A stretch of DNA of 64,000 bases, from the NCBI GenBank assembly GCA_963521185.1, contig CAUQTV010000004.1:372001-436000 (forward strand). Reading direction: 5' to 3'. Within the stretch, counting starts at the first letter, position 1; the number at the start of each line of letters is the position of its first letter. The notes under the pieces are model-generated. The model saw only the letters and a list, made by a program, of their open reading frames with translations, did not search any database and was not told the origin of the DNA. Below, in pieces: positions 53,214 through 60,586 of this stretch. The position numbers and the translations under genes are program-made. This stretch comes from Enterobacter_D sp963521185. Lineage in GTDB: Bacteria; Pseudomonadota; Gammaproteobacteria; Enterobacterales; Enterobacteriaceae.

Positions 53214-53990
53214 TTATTTGCCGCTCATCGCGTTGTGGATCAGATCCAGCCAGTTCGGCACGGTGAGGTGGAAGGATTCGATCATCTTCATGTCGAAGCC
53301 ACGGAAGAAGGCGCTCAGCACAAACAGCGCGACGATAGCGCTCATCATCACTTTGGTGACGCGGTTCCAGCCGCTCTCTTCCACGCCTTTGCCGATCAGA
53401 ATGCCCAGCACCAGGCCCGGCACGGCGTTGCCCATAATGAGCTGCGCGGCCCCGCCGAAAATGGTCGCCCAGAAGCCCGATTTTTTGCCCGCGTCGATGG
53501 CCGCCAGCCAGAAGATCACCGGCATAACGGTGTTGACCAGCAGGTTTGCCGCCGGGACCAGCACTTTCACCGCCGTGACCTGCAATGCCGCCGGAACCGC
53601 CGAGGCGGTGGAGTTGAGAAACGCGACGACGATCATGCCGATGATGCCGCAGGCAATGGCCATTTTTTTCGGATCGTGCAGCGTCTCGCCTACGTTACGG
53701 TTTTTCACCATCAGCGCGGCGGCACCCCAGTTCGGGATGATGCGATGGTCAACGTCCTGGGTGAATGACCCGGCGGCCACCGATGACGCCCAGGCGTTGA
53801 AGAAAAAGCCCAGACCAAAAGAGAAGTGCGAAGCGGGATCCCCTTCACAGGAGTTCAGCTCCCCCAACGTACGAAACGCACCCATACCCTGTGTGGTCGG
53901 TGCATGAAACATGCGTGCAGCCCCGGCGCCCACGCCGACGCCCACCAGGCCGCCGATAATGAGCGATTTTATTAATATTATCAGGAACAT
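53214..53990 (-). CDS. DUF4311 family membrane protein
   Basis: 258 residues with about six helices; the first (MFLIILIKSLIIGGLVGVGV) starts at residue 1. A conserved polar loop follows: RTLGELNSCEGDPASHFSFGLGFFFNAWASSVAAGSF at about 41-77, with Cys, Asp, His and Asn residues that could line a substrate site. It ends 12 bases before the DUF4310 start. It is probably the partner membrane subunit of DUF4310. The family has no assigned function. Confidence 0.75.
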   Translation of the reverse strand: MFLIILIKSLIIGGLVGVGVGAGAARMFHAPTTQGMGAFRTLGELNSCEGDPASHFSFGLGFFFNAWASSVAAGSFTQDVDHRIIPNWGAAALMVKNRNVGETLHDPKKMAIACGIIGMIVVAFLNSTASAVPAALQVTAVKVLVPAANLLVNTVMPVIFWLAAIDAGKKSGFWATIFGGAAQLIMGNAVPGLVLGILIGKGVEESGWNRVTKVMMSAIVALFVLSAFFRGFDMKMIESFHLTVPNWLDLIHNAMSGK

Positions 53991-54011
53991 AAATTAACCC
54001 TATGATGAAAA

Positions 54012-54311
54012 TCAGGTGTTCGTGACGAAGTCCACCTTGTCGAGATTAATGGCGGTCACGTTGACGGTGACGTCCAGCTCCACGCTGTACGTGCGTCTTT
54101 CCCGGCGCAGAAAGAAGAACAAAAAGGCCTCTTTACGCACCGCTTCACGCGCATGAACAACCTGCACATCCTGTGGCTCAATACGCAGTAAAATATGCGG
54201 CGATGCTTTCATCACCGCTGCCTGAACGTGGTTCAGCGCATCGGCAAAGGCGCGCGATTTTGATTCGCCCTTGCCGGTCACTCTCACCGTGGTGGTGAAT
54301 TGCTCTTTCAT
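54012..54311 (-). CDS. DUF4312 family protein
   Basis: 99 residues from the ATG at 54311, two bases after the SFCGS stop. It is small, soluble, with a beta-alpha pattern (MKEQFTTTVRVTGKGESKSRAFADALNHVQ) and a conserved histidine in VVHAREAV. It may be a cytosolic partner of the membrane pair. By size and company it could be an EIIA- or EIIB-like carrier, but no such motif is certain. Confidence 0.7.
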   Translation of the reverse strand: MKEQFTTTVRVTGKGESKSRAFADALNHVQAAVMKASPHILLRIEPQDVQVVHAREAVRKEAFLFFFLRRERRTYSVELDVTVNVTAINLDKVDFVTNT

Positions 54312-54313
54312 GC

Positions 54314-54676
54314 TCACGCGCCGTGCTTTTTCTGCCACGCCAGCACCAGGCGCTCGCCTAACTCTTCTTTGTCCATAAAGCCGAAGCCGAGCACGTTGCA
54401 GCCTTCGTTAATCGCCGTCACGCCCTCGTCCACCGAGCGCATGCCGTATTTGGCTTTGTAGCCATATTTGGTCTGAGCGGTGATCGCCCCCGCGCCGCCG
54501 CTGCCGCAAAACGAAATGCCGAAGGTGGCGTTTTCCGCTTTCATCACGTCGCCCAGCTTCATGTCCGCCGCCACGCCCGGCACGACCACGGCGCGACCGC
54601 CCGCTTTTTCCACCCCGGCGGCCACTTTCTGGCCCTTGCCCAGACGATCGCCAATTACCACGGTAATCTGTTCCAT
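54314..54676 (-). CDS. Glycine-rich SFCGS family protein
   Basis: 120 residues from the ATG at 54676 (AAGGAGCGAAC upstream). The family name comes from the segment GISFCGSGGAGAIT at about residues 52-65, seen here intact, with one cysteine in a glycine loop. The opening MEQITVVIGDRLGKGQKVAAG looks like a nucleotide- or phosphate-binding Rossmann-like turn. A phospho-cysteine EIIB-like role is an attractive guess because of the loop and the PTS-type regulator in the operon. Confidence 0.75.
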   Translation of the reverse strand: MEQITVVIGDRLGKGQKVAAGVEKAGGRAVVVPGVAADMKLGDVMKAENATFGISFCGSGGAGAITAQTKYGYKAKYGMRSVDEGVTAINEGCNVLGFGFMDKEELGERLVLAWQKKHGA

Positions 54677-54686
54677 TGTTCGCTCC

Positions 54687-55025
54687 TTAAAGGTTGTCTT
54701 TTGCCACTTCGAAGTGCACCGACAGCAGCCAGGCTTCTTCTTTGGGGAGGTTGCCAAACGCCGCCACAATCTCGTGGGCGAGTGACATTGAATCCGCTGA
54801 GATCTCATCAAACAGGCTGGCATCGACGTCCGGTAACGGCTCGCCGGTGACCGAACGGTGCGCCATGGCACGAACATGAGAGGTCAGCATTTGTTCCTGT
54901 ACGGCGTTGGGAATGATGTTGTGACGGCCCAGCAGCGCATAGACCTGCTGTAGCATGCTGTCTGCAAGCCTGGCCGTTTGCGCAGGCGTGCTTTCCACGT
55001 CGTTATTTACCGCTCCGTTATTCAC
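54687..55025 (-). CDS. PRD domain-containing protein
   Basis: 112 residues, all helical, matching a lone PTS regulation domain (LADSMLQQVYALLGRHNI then QMLTSHVRAMAHR with conserved His). It has no DNA- or RNA-binding domain, so it may modulate the large regulator or sense phosphoryl state on its own. It is the first gene of the operon, about 70 bases after a 20-bp palindrome. Its end is ten bases before the SFCGS start. Confidence 0.75.
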   Translation of the reverse strand: MNNGAVNNDVESTPAQTARLADSMLQQVYALLGRHNIIPNAVQEQMLTSHVRAMAHRSVTGEPLPDVDASLFDEISADSMSLAHEIVAAFGNLPKEEAWLLSVHFEVAKDNL

Positions 55026-55093
55026 TCGTCTTACCCCGTTAATGGCTCTGAGAGTAAACTAGCGTTGCAGGTTAATAGTTTGTAGCGAGTTGT

Positions 55094-55113
55094 TTTCCAC
55101 TTCGAAGTGGAAA
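55094..55113. promoter_or_regulatory. 20-bp perfect palindrome, candidate operator
   Basis: TTTCCACTTCGAAGTGGAAA, upstream of the first gene of the DUF4310-4312 operon. Its core CCACTTCGAAGTG recurs at 54704-54716 inside the PRD gene. It is a likely binding site for the operon's regulator. Confidence 0.65.
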
Positions 55114-55177
55114 GAGAGAGGGCGACAGTGATCTGTGCCGCAAAAAAGCGCCCATGACCGATTTTTGACTGGATTTA

Positions 55178-55193
55178 TGTGATAACGCTCACG
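55178..55193 (-). promoter_or_regulatory. CRP binding site upstream of the operon
   Basis: TGTGATAACGCTCACG matches the TGTGA-N6-TCACA consensus at nine of ten positions. It lies about 65 bases upstream of the palindrome, fitting catabolite activation of a sugar-use operon. The rest of the 329-base gap up to cybC holds only this and a hairpin. Confidence 0.75.
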
Positions 55194-55302
55194 AATCATG
55201 CGCCACTCAGGCGCAGCAGCAGCGCACAGGCAACGAGCGAAAGTGTGATGTGAGCGGGATTATTGGAAAGGCTTATGCTTAGGCGACCGGGAAAGACAGA
55301 AT

Positions 55303-55341
55303 CCGTACTGCCCGGCACGCAAGCGCCGCCGGGCAGTACGG
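55303..55341. terminator. Long hairpin downstream of cybC
   Basis: CCGTACTGCCCGGC and GCCGGGCAGTACGG form a perfect 14-pair stem with an 11-base loop just past the cybC stop. It lacks a clear T-run. It is REP-like and probably stabilises the cybC message end. Confidence 0.6.
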
Positions 55342-55354
55342 TGTGCGGGGAAAC

Positions 55355-55741
55355 TTAGCGGAACTTCTTATGGTACTCGTTACGCGTCGTTTTAAATCCT
55401 TCCGACGCGGCCTGCGCTTCTTTCACTTTGCCTTCGTTCGCCAGCTTTAACGCACCGTCGATCTGGCCGACGAGAATGTCAAAACCGTGGCGGTAATCTT
55501 TCATTTCCGGGCTGTCTGGCGCTTTGCCTTCCATTTTCGGCGGCGTCTCTTTTTGCGCATCCAGCGCGGCAGTGCGCATTTTCGTTAACGCTTCTTTCAT
55601 TTCTGAGGCGTCATCGGTTTTTTGCACCACTTTCAGATTTTCATTGAGCGTGTCCATGTCATCGCCGAGTTCGGCAAACGCGCTTGCCGAACTCAGGACC
55701 AGGGCTGACGCCGCCAACATCGCTAACAGTTTTTTCTGCAT
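55355..55741 (-). CDS. cybC: Soluble cytochrome b562
   Basis: 128 residues with a signal peptide cut after ASAFA (residue 23). The mature four-helix bundle keeps the heme ligands: Met in ELGDDMDTL and His in TRNEYHKKFR near the end. It is a periplasmic electron carrier of unclear partner. Unlike E. coli K-12, where cybC is truncated at its start in some strains, the gene here is complete with its leader. Confidence 0.95.
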   Translation of the reverse strand: MQKKLLAMLAASALVLSSASAFAELGDDMDTLNENLKVVQKTDDASEMKEALTKMRTAALDAQKETPPKMEGKAPDSPEMKDYRHGFDILVGQIDGALKLANEGKVKEAQAASEGFKTTRNEYHKKFR

Positions 55742-55785
55742 TGCTCACATCCTTTTTCTTATTGTCAAAAAGTCGATCACATCGC

Positions 55786-57138
55786 TTACTGCCCGGCGAT
55801 TTTCATCTCCGGTAACAGCACAGAACCACACTGAATGTTGCTGCGCGTTTCGATATCGTCACCAATCGTCACCATATTGCGCCACATGTCTTTCAGGTTT
55901 CCGGCGATGGTGATTTCGCTCACCGGATACTGAATTTCGCCGTTCTCAACCCAGAAGCCCGCCGCGCCGCGCGAATAGTCGCCGGTGATACCGCTGACGC
56001 CCTGGCCCATCAGTTCGGTGACCACCAGACCGGTGCCCATCTCTTTGAGCAGTTGCTCAAAGCCCAGGCCGCGCCCCTGAATGCGCCAGTTATGAATGCC
56101 GCCCGCATGCCCGGTGCTTTTCAGGCCCAGCTTACGCGCAGAGTAGTTGGTCAGCAGCCACTGGGTGAGCACGCCGTCTTTGATGATCTCACGGCGCTCT
56201 GTGCGCACGCCTTCACTGTCGAACGGCGTGGACGCCAGGCCTTTGAGCAGATGCGGGTGCTCTTCAATGGTCAGCCACTCCGGCAGGATCTGCTTGCCGA
56301 GGTAGTCGAGCAGGAAGGTCGATTTGCGGTACACCGCACCACCGGCGATAGCGCCGACCAGGTGACCAAACAGCCCGGTCGCCACTTCATTGGCAAAAAT
56401 CACCGGCGCTTTCATGGTGGAGAGTTTACGCGGTGACAGACGTGACAGCGTGCGCTGCGCACATTCGGCCCCGACCCATTCCGGCGACTTCAAATCGCCC
56501 AGCGCGCGCCCAATGGTGTAGGCGTAGTCGCGTTCCATGTCGCCGTTTTCTTCGGCGATCACGCAGCTTGACAGTGAGTGGCGGCTGGAGCAGTAGCTTT
56601 GCAGCATACCGTGACTGTTGCCGAACACTTTGATGCCGTAGTGGCTGTTAAAGCTGCCGCCTTCGGTGTTGGTGATGCGCTTATCGACGTTCAGCGACGC
56701 CTGTTCGGCGCGTGCGGCCATCTCAATGGCTTCATCCGGGGTGACTTCCGCCGGGTGGAACAGATCTAAATCCGGCGCGTTAAAGGCCAGCAGTTCTTTG
56801 TCGGCAACGCCCGCAAACGGATCCGGCGAGGTGTAGCGGGCAATGTCCAGCGCCGCCTGCACGGTACGCGCGATGGCGTCCGGGCTGAGGTCGGTGGAGG
56901 AGGCGCTGCCTTTACGATTCTGGTGATATACGGTTATGCCCAGCGCTCCATCGCTATTAAATTCAACGTTCTCCACCTCACCGTAGCGGGTGCTGACGCT
57001 AATACCGGTCGTCTTCGACACCGCCACTTCCGCGCCATCCGATTTGCCAGCGGCTAATCCCAGTGCGGTGGAAACGGCCTCTTCCAGTGCTTTGCGTTGC
57101 TCTGCAACTTGTGTGATTACTTTCATCGCCAATGCCAT
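55786..57138 (-). CDS. pmbA: Metalloprotease subunit PmbA (TldE)
   Basis: 450 residues, as in E. coli, starting MALAMKVITQVAEQRKALEEAV. TldD and TldE form a protease that trims microcin B17 precursor and degrades the CcdA antitoxin. TldE itself lacks the metal site and shapes the chamber. Conserved stretches include EVAVSKTTGISVSTRYGEVE near residue 38 and STGHAGGIHNWRI near 342. It is divergent from darP. Confidence 0.96.
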   Translation of the reverse strand: MALAMKVITQVAEQRKALEEAVSTALGLAAGKSDGAEVAVSKTTGISVSTRYGEVENVEFNSDGALGITVYHQNRKGSASSTDLSPDAIARTVQAALDIARYTSPDPFAGVADKELLAFNAPDLDLFHPAEVTPDEAIEMAARAEQASLNVDKRITNTEGGSFNSHYGIKVFGNSHGMLQSYCSSRHSLSSCVIAEENGDMERDYAYTIGRALGDLKSPEWVGAECAQRTLSRLSPRKLSTMKAPVIFANEVATGLFGHLVGAIAGGAVYRKSTFLLDYLGKQILPEWLTIEEHPHLLKGLASTPFDSEGVRTERREIIKDGVLTQWLLTNYSARKLGLKSTGHAGGIHNWRIQGRGLGFEQLLKEMGTGLVVTELMGQGVSGITGDYSRGAAGFWVENGEIQYPVSEITIAGNLKDMWRNMVTIGDDIETRSNIQCGSVLLPEMKIAGQ

Positions 57139-57232
57139 AATGTAAGGGGAGTTTCAAAGAAGTCTAACAGAGAACCCATTCTCAGTGTGCTCCCAGGGTG
57201 GTAGTATTAGCCTCTTTTTTAAGGAGCCTGAG

Positions 57233-57784
57233 ATGACAAAGCAGCCCGAAGACTGGCTCGACGACGTGCCCGGTGATGATATCGACGATGAAGATGATGA
57301 AATCATCTGGGTCAGTAAAAGTGAAATTAAGCGTGATGCCGAAGAATTAAAGCGTCTTGGCGCTGAAATGGTCGAGCTGGGGAAAAACGCCCTCGACAAA
57401 ATTCCGCTGGATGACGATCTGCGTGCCGCCATTGAACTGGCGCAGCGTATCAAGAAAGAAGGTCGCCGCCGCCAGATGCAGCTGATTGGGAAAATGCTGC
57501 GCCAGCGCGACGTGGATCCGATCCGCCAGGCGCTGGATAAACTGAAAAACCGCCATAACCAGCAGGTGGCGTTCTTCCATAAACTGGAACATTTGCGCGA
57601 CCGTCTGATTGAAGAAGGCGATGATGCGGTACCAGAGGTGCTGAACCTGTGGCCGGATGCCGATCGTCAGCAGCTGCGTTCGCTTATCCGTAATGCGCAG
57701 AAAGAGAAAGAAGGGAATAAAGCGCCGAAGTCCGCGCGTTTGATTTTCCAGTACCTGCGTGAGCTGGCGGAAGGCGACGAGTAA
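57233..57784 (+). CDS. darP: Ribosome biogenesis factor DarP (YjgA)
   Basis: 183 residues from the ATG at 57233 (AAGGAGCCTGAG upstream), equal to E. coli YjgA. The N-terminus is very acidic (DDVPGDDIDDEDDEIIW), followed by a helical three-helix-bundle body (KRLGAEMVELGKNALDKIPL). It binds late 50S precursors and helps peptidyl-transferase centre maturation. Confidence 0.95.
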   Translation: MTKQPEDWLDDVPGDDIDDEDDEIIWVSKSEIKRDAEELKRLGAEMVELGKNALDKIPLDDDLRAAIELAQRIKKEGRRRQMQLIGKMLRQRDVDPIRQALDKLKNRHNQQVAFFHKLEHLRDRLIEEGDDAVPEVLNLWPDADRQQLRSLIRNAQKEKEGNKAPKSARLIFQYLRELAEGDE

Positions 57785-57799
57785 TTCTGTCGCGATTAT

Positions 57800-57868
57800 T
57801 GCCGGATGGCGGCGTAAAAGGTCGCGCGAAAAAATCCAGGCCCGGTAAGCGCTAGCGCCACCGGGCAA
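57800..57868. repeat. REP-type palindromes between darP and mpl
   Basis: GCCGGATGGCGGC and, further on, CCCGGTAAGCGC...GCGCCACCGGG form REP-like units between the convergent genes. Confidence 0.6.
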
Positions 57869-57875
57869 TTCAACG

Positions 57876-59234
57876 CTATTTCTTCTCTAACCTGTCCAGC
57901 AACTTCTGATGTATCCCACCGAAACCGCCGTTGCTCATCACCAGAATGTGATCCCCTGGCTGCGCGGTTTTGACGATCATATCCGCCAGCGTATCCACAT
58001 CCGCATGCCAGTGCGCGGGCTGAATGCAGGCGTCGGCCACTTCGGCGACCTGCCACGGAATGTGCTGCGGTTGCAGCAGGAAGACTTCATCGGCGCGGCC
58101 CAGCGAAGGGGCGAGATCGTCTTTGCATACGCCCATTTTCATGGTGTTCGAGCGCGGTTCAAGCACCGCCAGAATACGCGCGGTGCCGCCCACTTTGCCA
58201 CGCAGCGCGGCGAGCGTCGCAAGGATTGCCGTTGGGTGATGGGCGAAATCGTCATACACGGTCACGCCGTTGGCTTCACCGCGCAGTTCCAGACGGCGAC
58301 GCGCATTCACAAAGGATCCCAGCGCATTCGCCGCGTCCGCAGGCGTGACGCCCACGTGCCGCGCAGCCGCAATCGCCATCAGGCCGTTATGCATGTTGTG
58401 TTCGCCGACCAGTTCCCACTTCACGCGGCCCGCACACTCGCCGTCCAGCCACACTTCCCATTCGGAGGCGTCGGTGGTCAGCTTTTTCGCCTGCCAGTGG
58501 CCCTGCTCGCCGACCAGCTCCTGCTCGCTCCAGCAGCCCATCGCCAGCGTCTGTTTCAGATTGATGTCGTTCTCAGGCCAGATGATTTTGCCCTGCCCCG
58601 GCACGATGCGCACGAGGTGGTGGAACTGCTTCTGAATGGCTTTCAAATCGTCAAAGATGTCCGCATGATCGAACTCAAGGTTATTGAGGATCAGCGTGCG
58701 CGGGCAGTAGTGAACAAATTTGGAACGCTTGTCGAAGAACGCACAGTCGTACTCGTCGGCTTCAATCACGAAGAACGGGCTCTCCCCCAGGCGCGCAGAG
58801 ACATCGAAGTTTCCCGGCACGCCGCCGATGACAAAGCCCGGCTTGTAGCCACACACCTCAAGGATCCAGGTCGCCATGCCTGCGGTGGTGGTTTTGCCGT
58901 GCGTACCGGCAACGGCCAGCACCCAGCGGTCGCAGAGCACGAAATCATGCAGCCATTGCGGGCCAGACATGTAGGGAATGTTTTTTTCCAGCACCGCTTC
59001 CACACACGGATTGCCGCGCGTCATCGCATTGCCAATGATCACCAGATCCGGCGCGTTATCCAGCTGGCTGGCATCGTAACCCTGAATCAAATCAATGCCT
59101 TGCTCTTCAAGCAAGGTGCTCATCGGCGGATACACATTGGCGTCCGAACCCGTCACGTCGTGACCCAGTGAGCGGGCCAGCATCGCCAGTCCACCCATGA
59201 AGGTGCCACAAATTCCCAAAATATGAATGCGCAT
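57876..59234 (-). CDS. mpl: UDP-N-acetylmuramate:L-alanyl-gamma-D-glutamyl-meso-diaminopimelate ligase
   Basis: 452 residues, Mur ligase family. It rejoins the recycled murein tripeptide to UDP-MurNAc. The ATP loop is AGTHGKTTTAGM near residue 110. The N-terminal Rossmann part (MRIHILGICGTFMGGLAMLAR) and the EADEYDCAFFD segment near 178 are typical. It lies opposite fbp with divergent promoters, as in E. coli. Confidence 0.96.
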   Translation of the reverse strand: MRIHILGICGTFMGGLAMLARSLGHDVTGSDANVYPPMSTLLEEQGIDLIQGYDASQLDNAPDLVIIGNAMTRGNPCVEAVLEKNIPYMSGPQWLHDFVLCDRWVLAVAGTHGKTTTAGMATWILEVCGYKPGFVIGGVPGNFDVSARLGESPFFVIEADEYDCAFFDKRSKFVHYCPRTLILNNLEFDHADIFDDLKAIQKQFHHLVRIVPGQGKIIWPENDINLKQTLAMGCWSEQELVGEQGHWQAKKLTTDASEWEVWLDGECAGRVKWELVGEHNMHNGLMAIAAARHVGVTPADAANALGSFVNARRRLELRGEANGVTVYDDFAHHPTAILATLAALRGKVGGTARILAVLEPRSNTMKMGVCKDDLAPSLGRADEVFLLQPQHIPWQVAEVADACIQPAHWHADVDTLADMIVKTAQPGDHILVMSNGGFGGIHQKLLDRLEKK

Positions 59235-59409
59235 ACGTCATTATCCTTCTTTAATCTGGCGCACATTTTACCCACATGTTTATGCTTAAGAGAAATGCAT
59301 TTCAGGAAATTCCGTAGTTTGCTGGCGCGATTCACCAGTGCGCAATCTTTTGAAACTTTGTTAAGATTGTTGCAGTCGCTTTACTCCACATAAATTGTAG
59401 GGAAGTGTT

Positions 59410-60408
59410 ATGAAAACGTTAGGTGAATTTATCGTTGAAAAGCAGCATGAGTTTTCTCACGCAACCGGGGAACTGACTGCTTTGTTATCGGCGATAAAGC
59501 TGGGTGCCAAGATCATCCACCGCGATATTAACAAGGCTGGGCTTGTTGATATTCTGGGTGCCAGCGGTGCTGAGAACGTGCAGGGCGAGGTGCAACAGAA
59601 ACTCGACCTGTTCGCGAACGAGAAATTAAAAGCTGCACTGCGCGCACGCGACATCGTTGCGGGTATCGCCTCTGAAGAAGAAGATGAAATCGTGGTGTTC
59701 GAAGGCTGTGAACACGCGAAATACGTGGTGCTGATGGATCCGCTGGACGGCTCTTCCAACATCGATGTTAACGTCTCTGTCGGGACCATCTTCTCCATTT
59801 ACCGTCGCGTGACGCCGGTCGGTACGCCGGTGACGGAAGAAGACTTCCTGCAACCGGGTAACAAACAGGTTGCCGCCGGTTATGTGGTCTACGGCTCGTC
59901 TACCATGCTGGTGTACACCACCGGCTGTGGCGTGCACGCCTTCACTTACGATCCGTCACTGGGCGTGTTCTGCCTGTGCCAGGAGCGTATGCGCTTCCCG
60001 GAGAAGGGCAACACCTACTCCATCAACGAAGGCAACTACATCAAATTCCCGCAGGGCGTGAAGAAGTATCTGAAGTTCTGTCAGGAAGAAGATAAAGCCA
60101 CCCAGCGCCCTTACACTTCGCGCTACATCGGTTCGCTGGTGGCAGACTTCCACCGTAACCTGTTAAAAGGCGGGATCTACCTCTACCCAAGCACCGCAAG
60201 CCACCCGGAAGGAAAACTGCGTTTGCTGTACGAGTGCAACCCAATGGCGTTCCTGGCGGAACAGGCGGGCGGTAAGGCGAGCGACGGTAAAGATCGCATT
60301 CTGGATATTGCGCCGGAAAGCCTGCACCAGCGTCGTCCGTTCTTCGTCGGCACCGACCATATGGTTGATGACGTCGAGCGCTTTATGCGCGAATTCCCGG
60401 ACGCGTAA
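59410..60408 (+). CDS. fbp: Fructose-1,6-bisphosphatase class I
   Basis: 332 residues, as in E. coli Fbp. The metal and phosphate site is DPLDGSSNID near residue 115, with the SEEEDE segment near 95. It makes fructose 6-phosphate for gluconeogenesis and is inhibited by AMP. GTAGGGAAGTGTT precedes the ATG. Confidence 0.97.
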   Translation: MKTLGEFIVEKQHEFSHATGELTALLSAIKLGAKIIHRDINKAGLVDILGASGAENVQGEVQQKLDLFANEKLKAALRARDIVAGIASEEEDEIVVFEGCEHAKYVVLMDPLDGSSNIDVNVSVGTIFSIYRRVTPVGTPVTEEDFLQPGNKQVAAGYVVYGSSTMLVYTTGCGVHAFTYDPSLGVFCLCQERMRFPEKGNTYSINEGNYIKFPQGVKKYLKFCQEEDKATQRPYTSRYIGSLVADFHRNLLKGGIYLYPSTASHPEGKLRLLYECNPMAFLAEQAGGKASDGKDRILDIAPESLHQRRPFFVGTDHMVDDVERFMREFPDA

Positions 60409-60412
60409 GAAC

Positions 60413-60584
60413 CCCTCCCCCCTCACCCCTGCCCTCTCCCCAGGGAGAGGGAGAAAAGCGAGCAGCCCTCGCCCCAGGGAGAGGGTGAAAAACGCCGGAC
60501 TGTCCCCTCTCCCTCAGGGAGAGGGTTAGGGTGAGGGTGGTAAGTGTCCCCTCTCCCTCAGGGAGAGGGTTAGGGTGAGGGTGG
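60413..60584. repeat. Array of GC-rich palindromic repeats, copy 5 (multiple)
   Basis: At least four units of the CCCTCTCCC / GGGAGAGGG family fill the fbp-chemoreceptor gap. The last two are an exact 40-base tandem duplication, 60501-60540 and 60545-60584, with a four-base spacer. The array ends two bases before the chemoreceptor stop codon. Confidence 0.8.
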
Positions 60585-60586
60585 TC

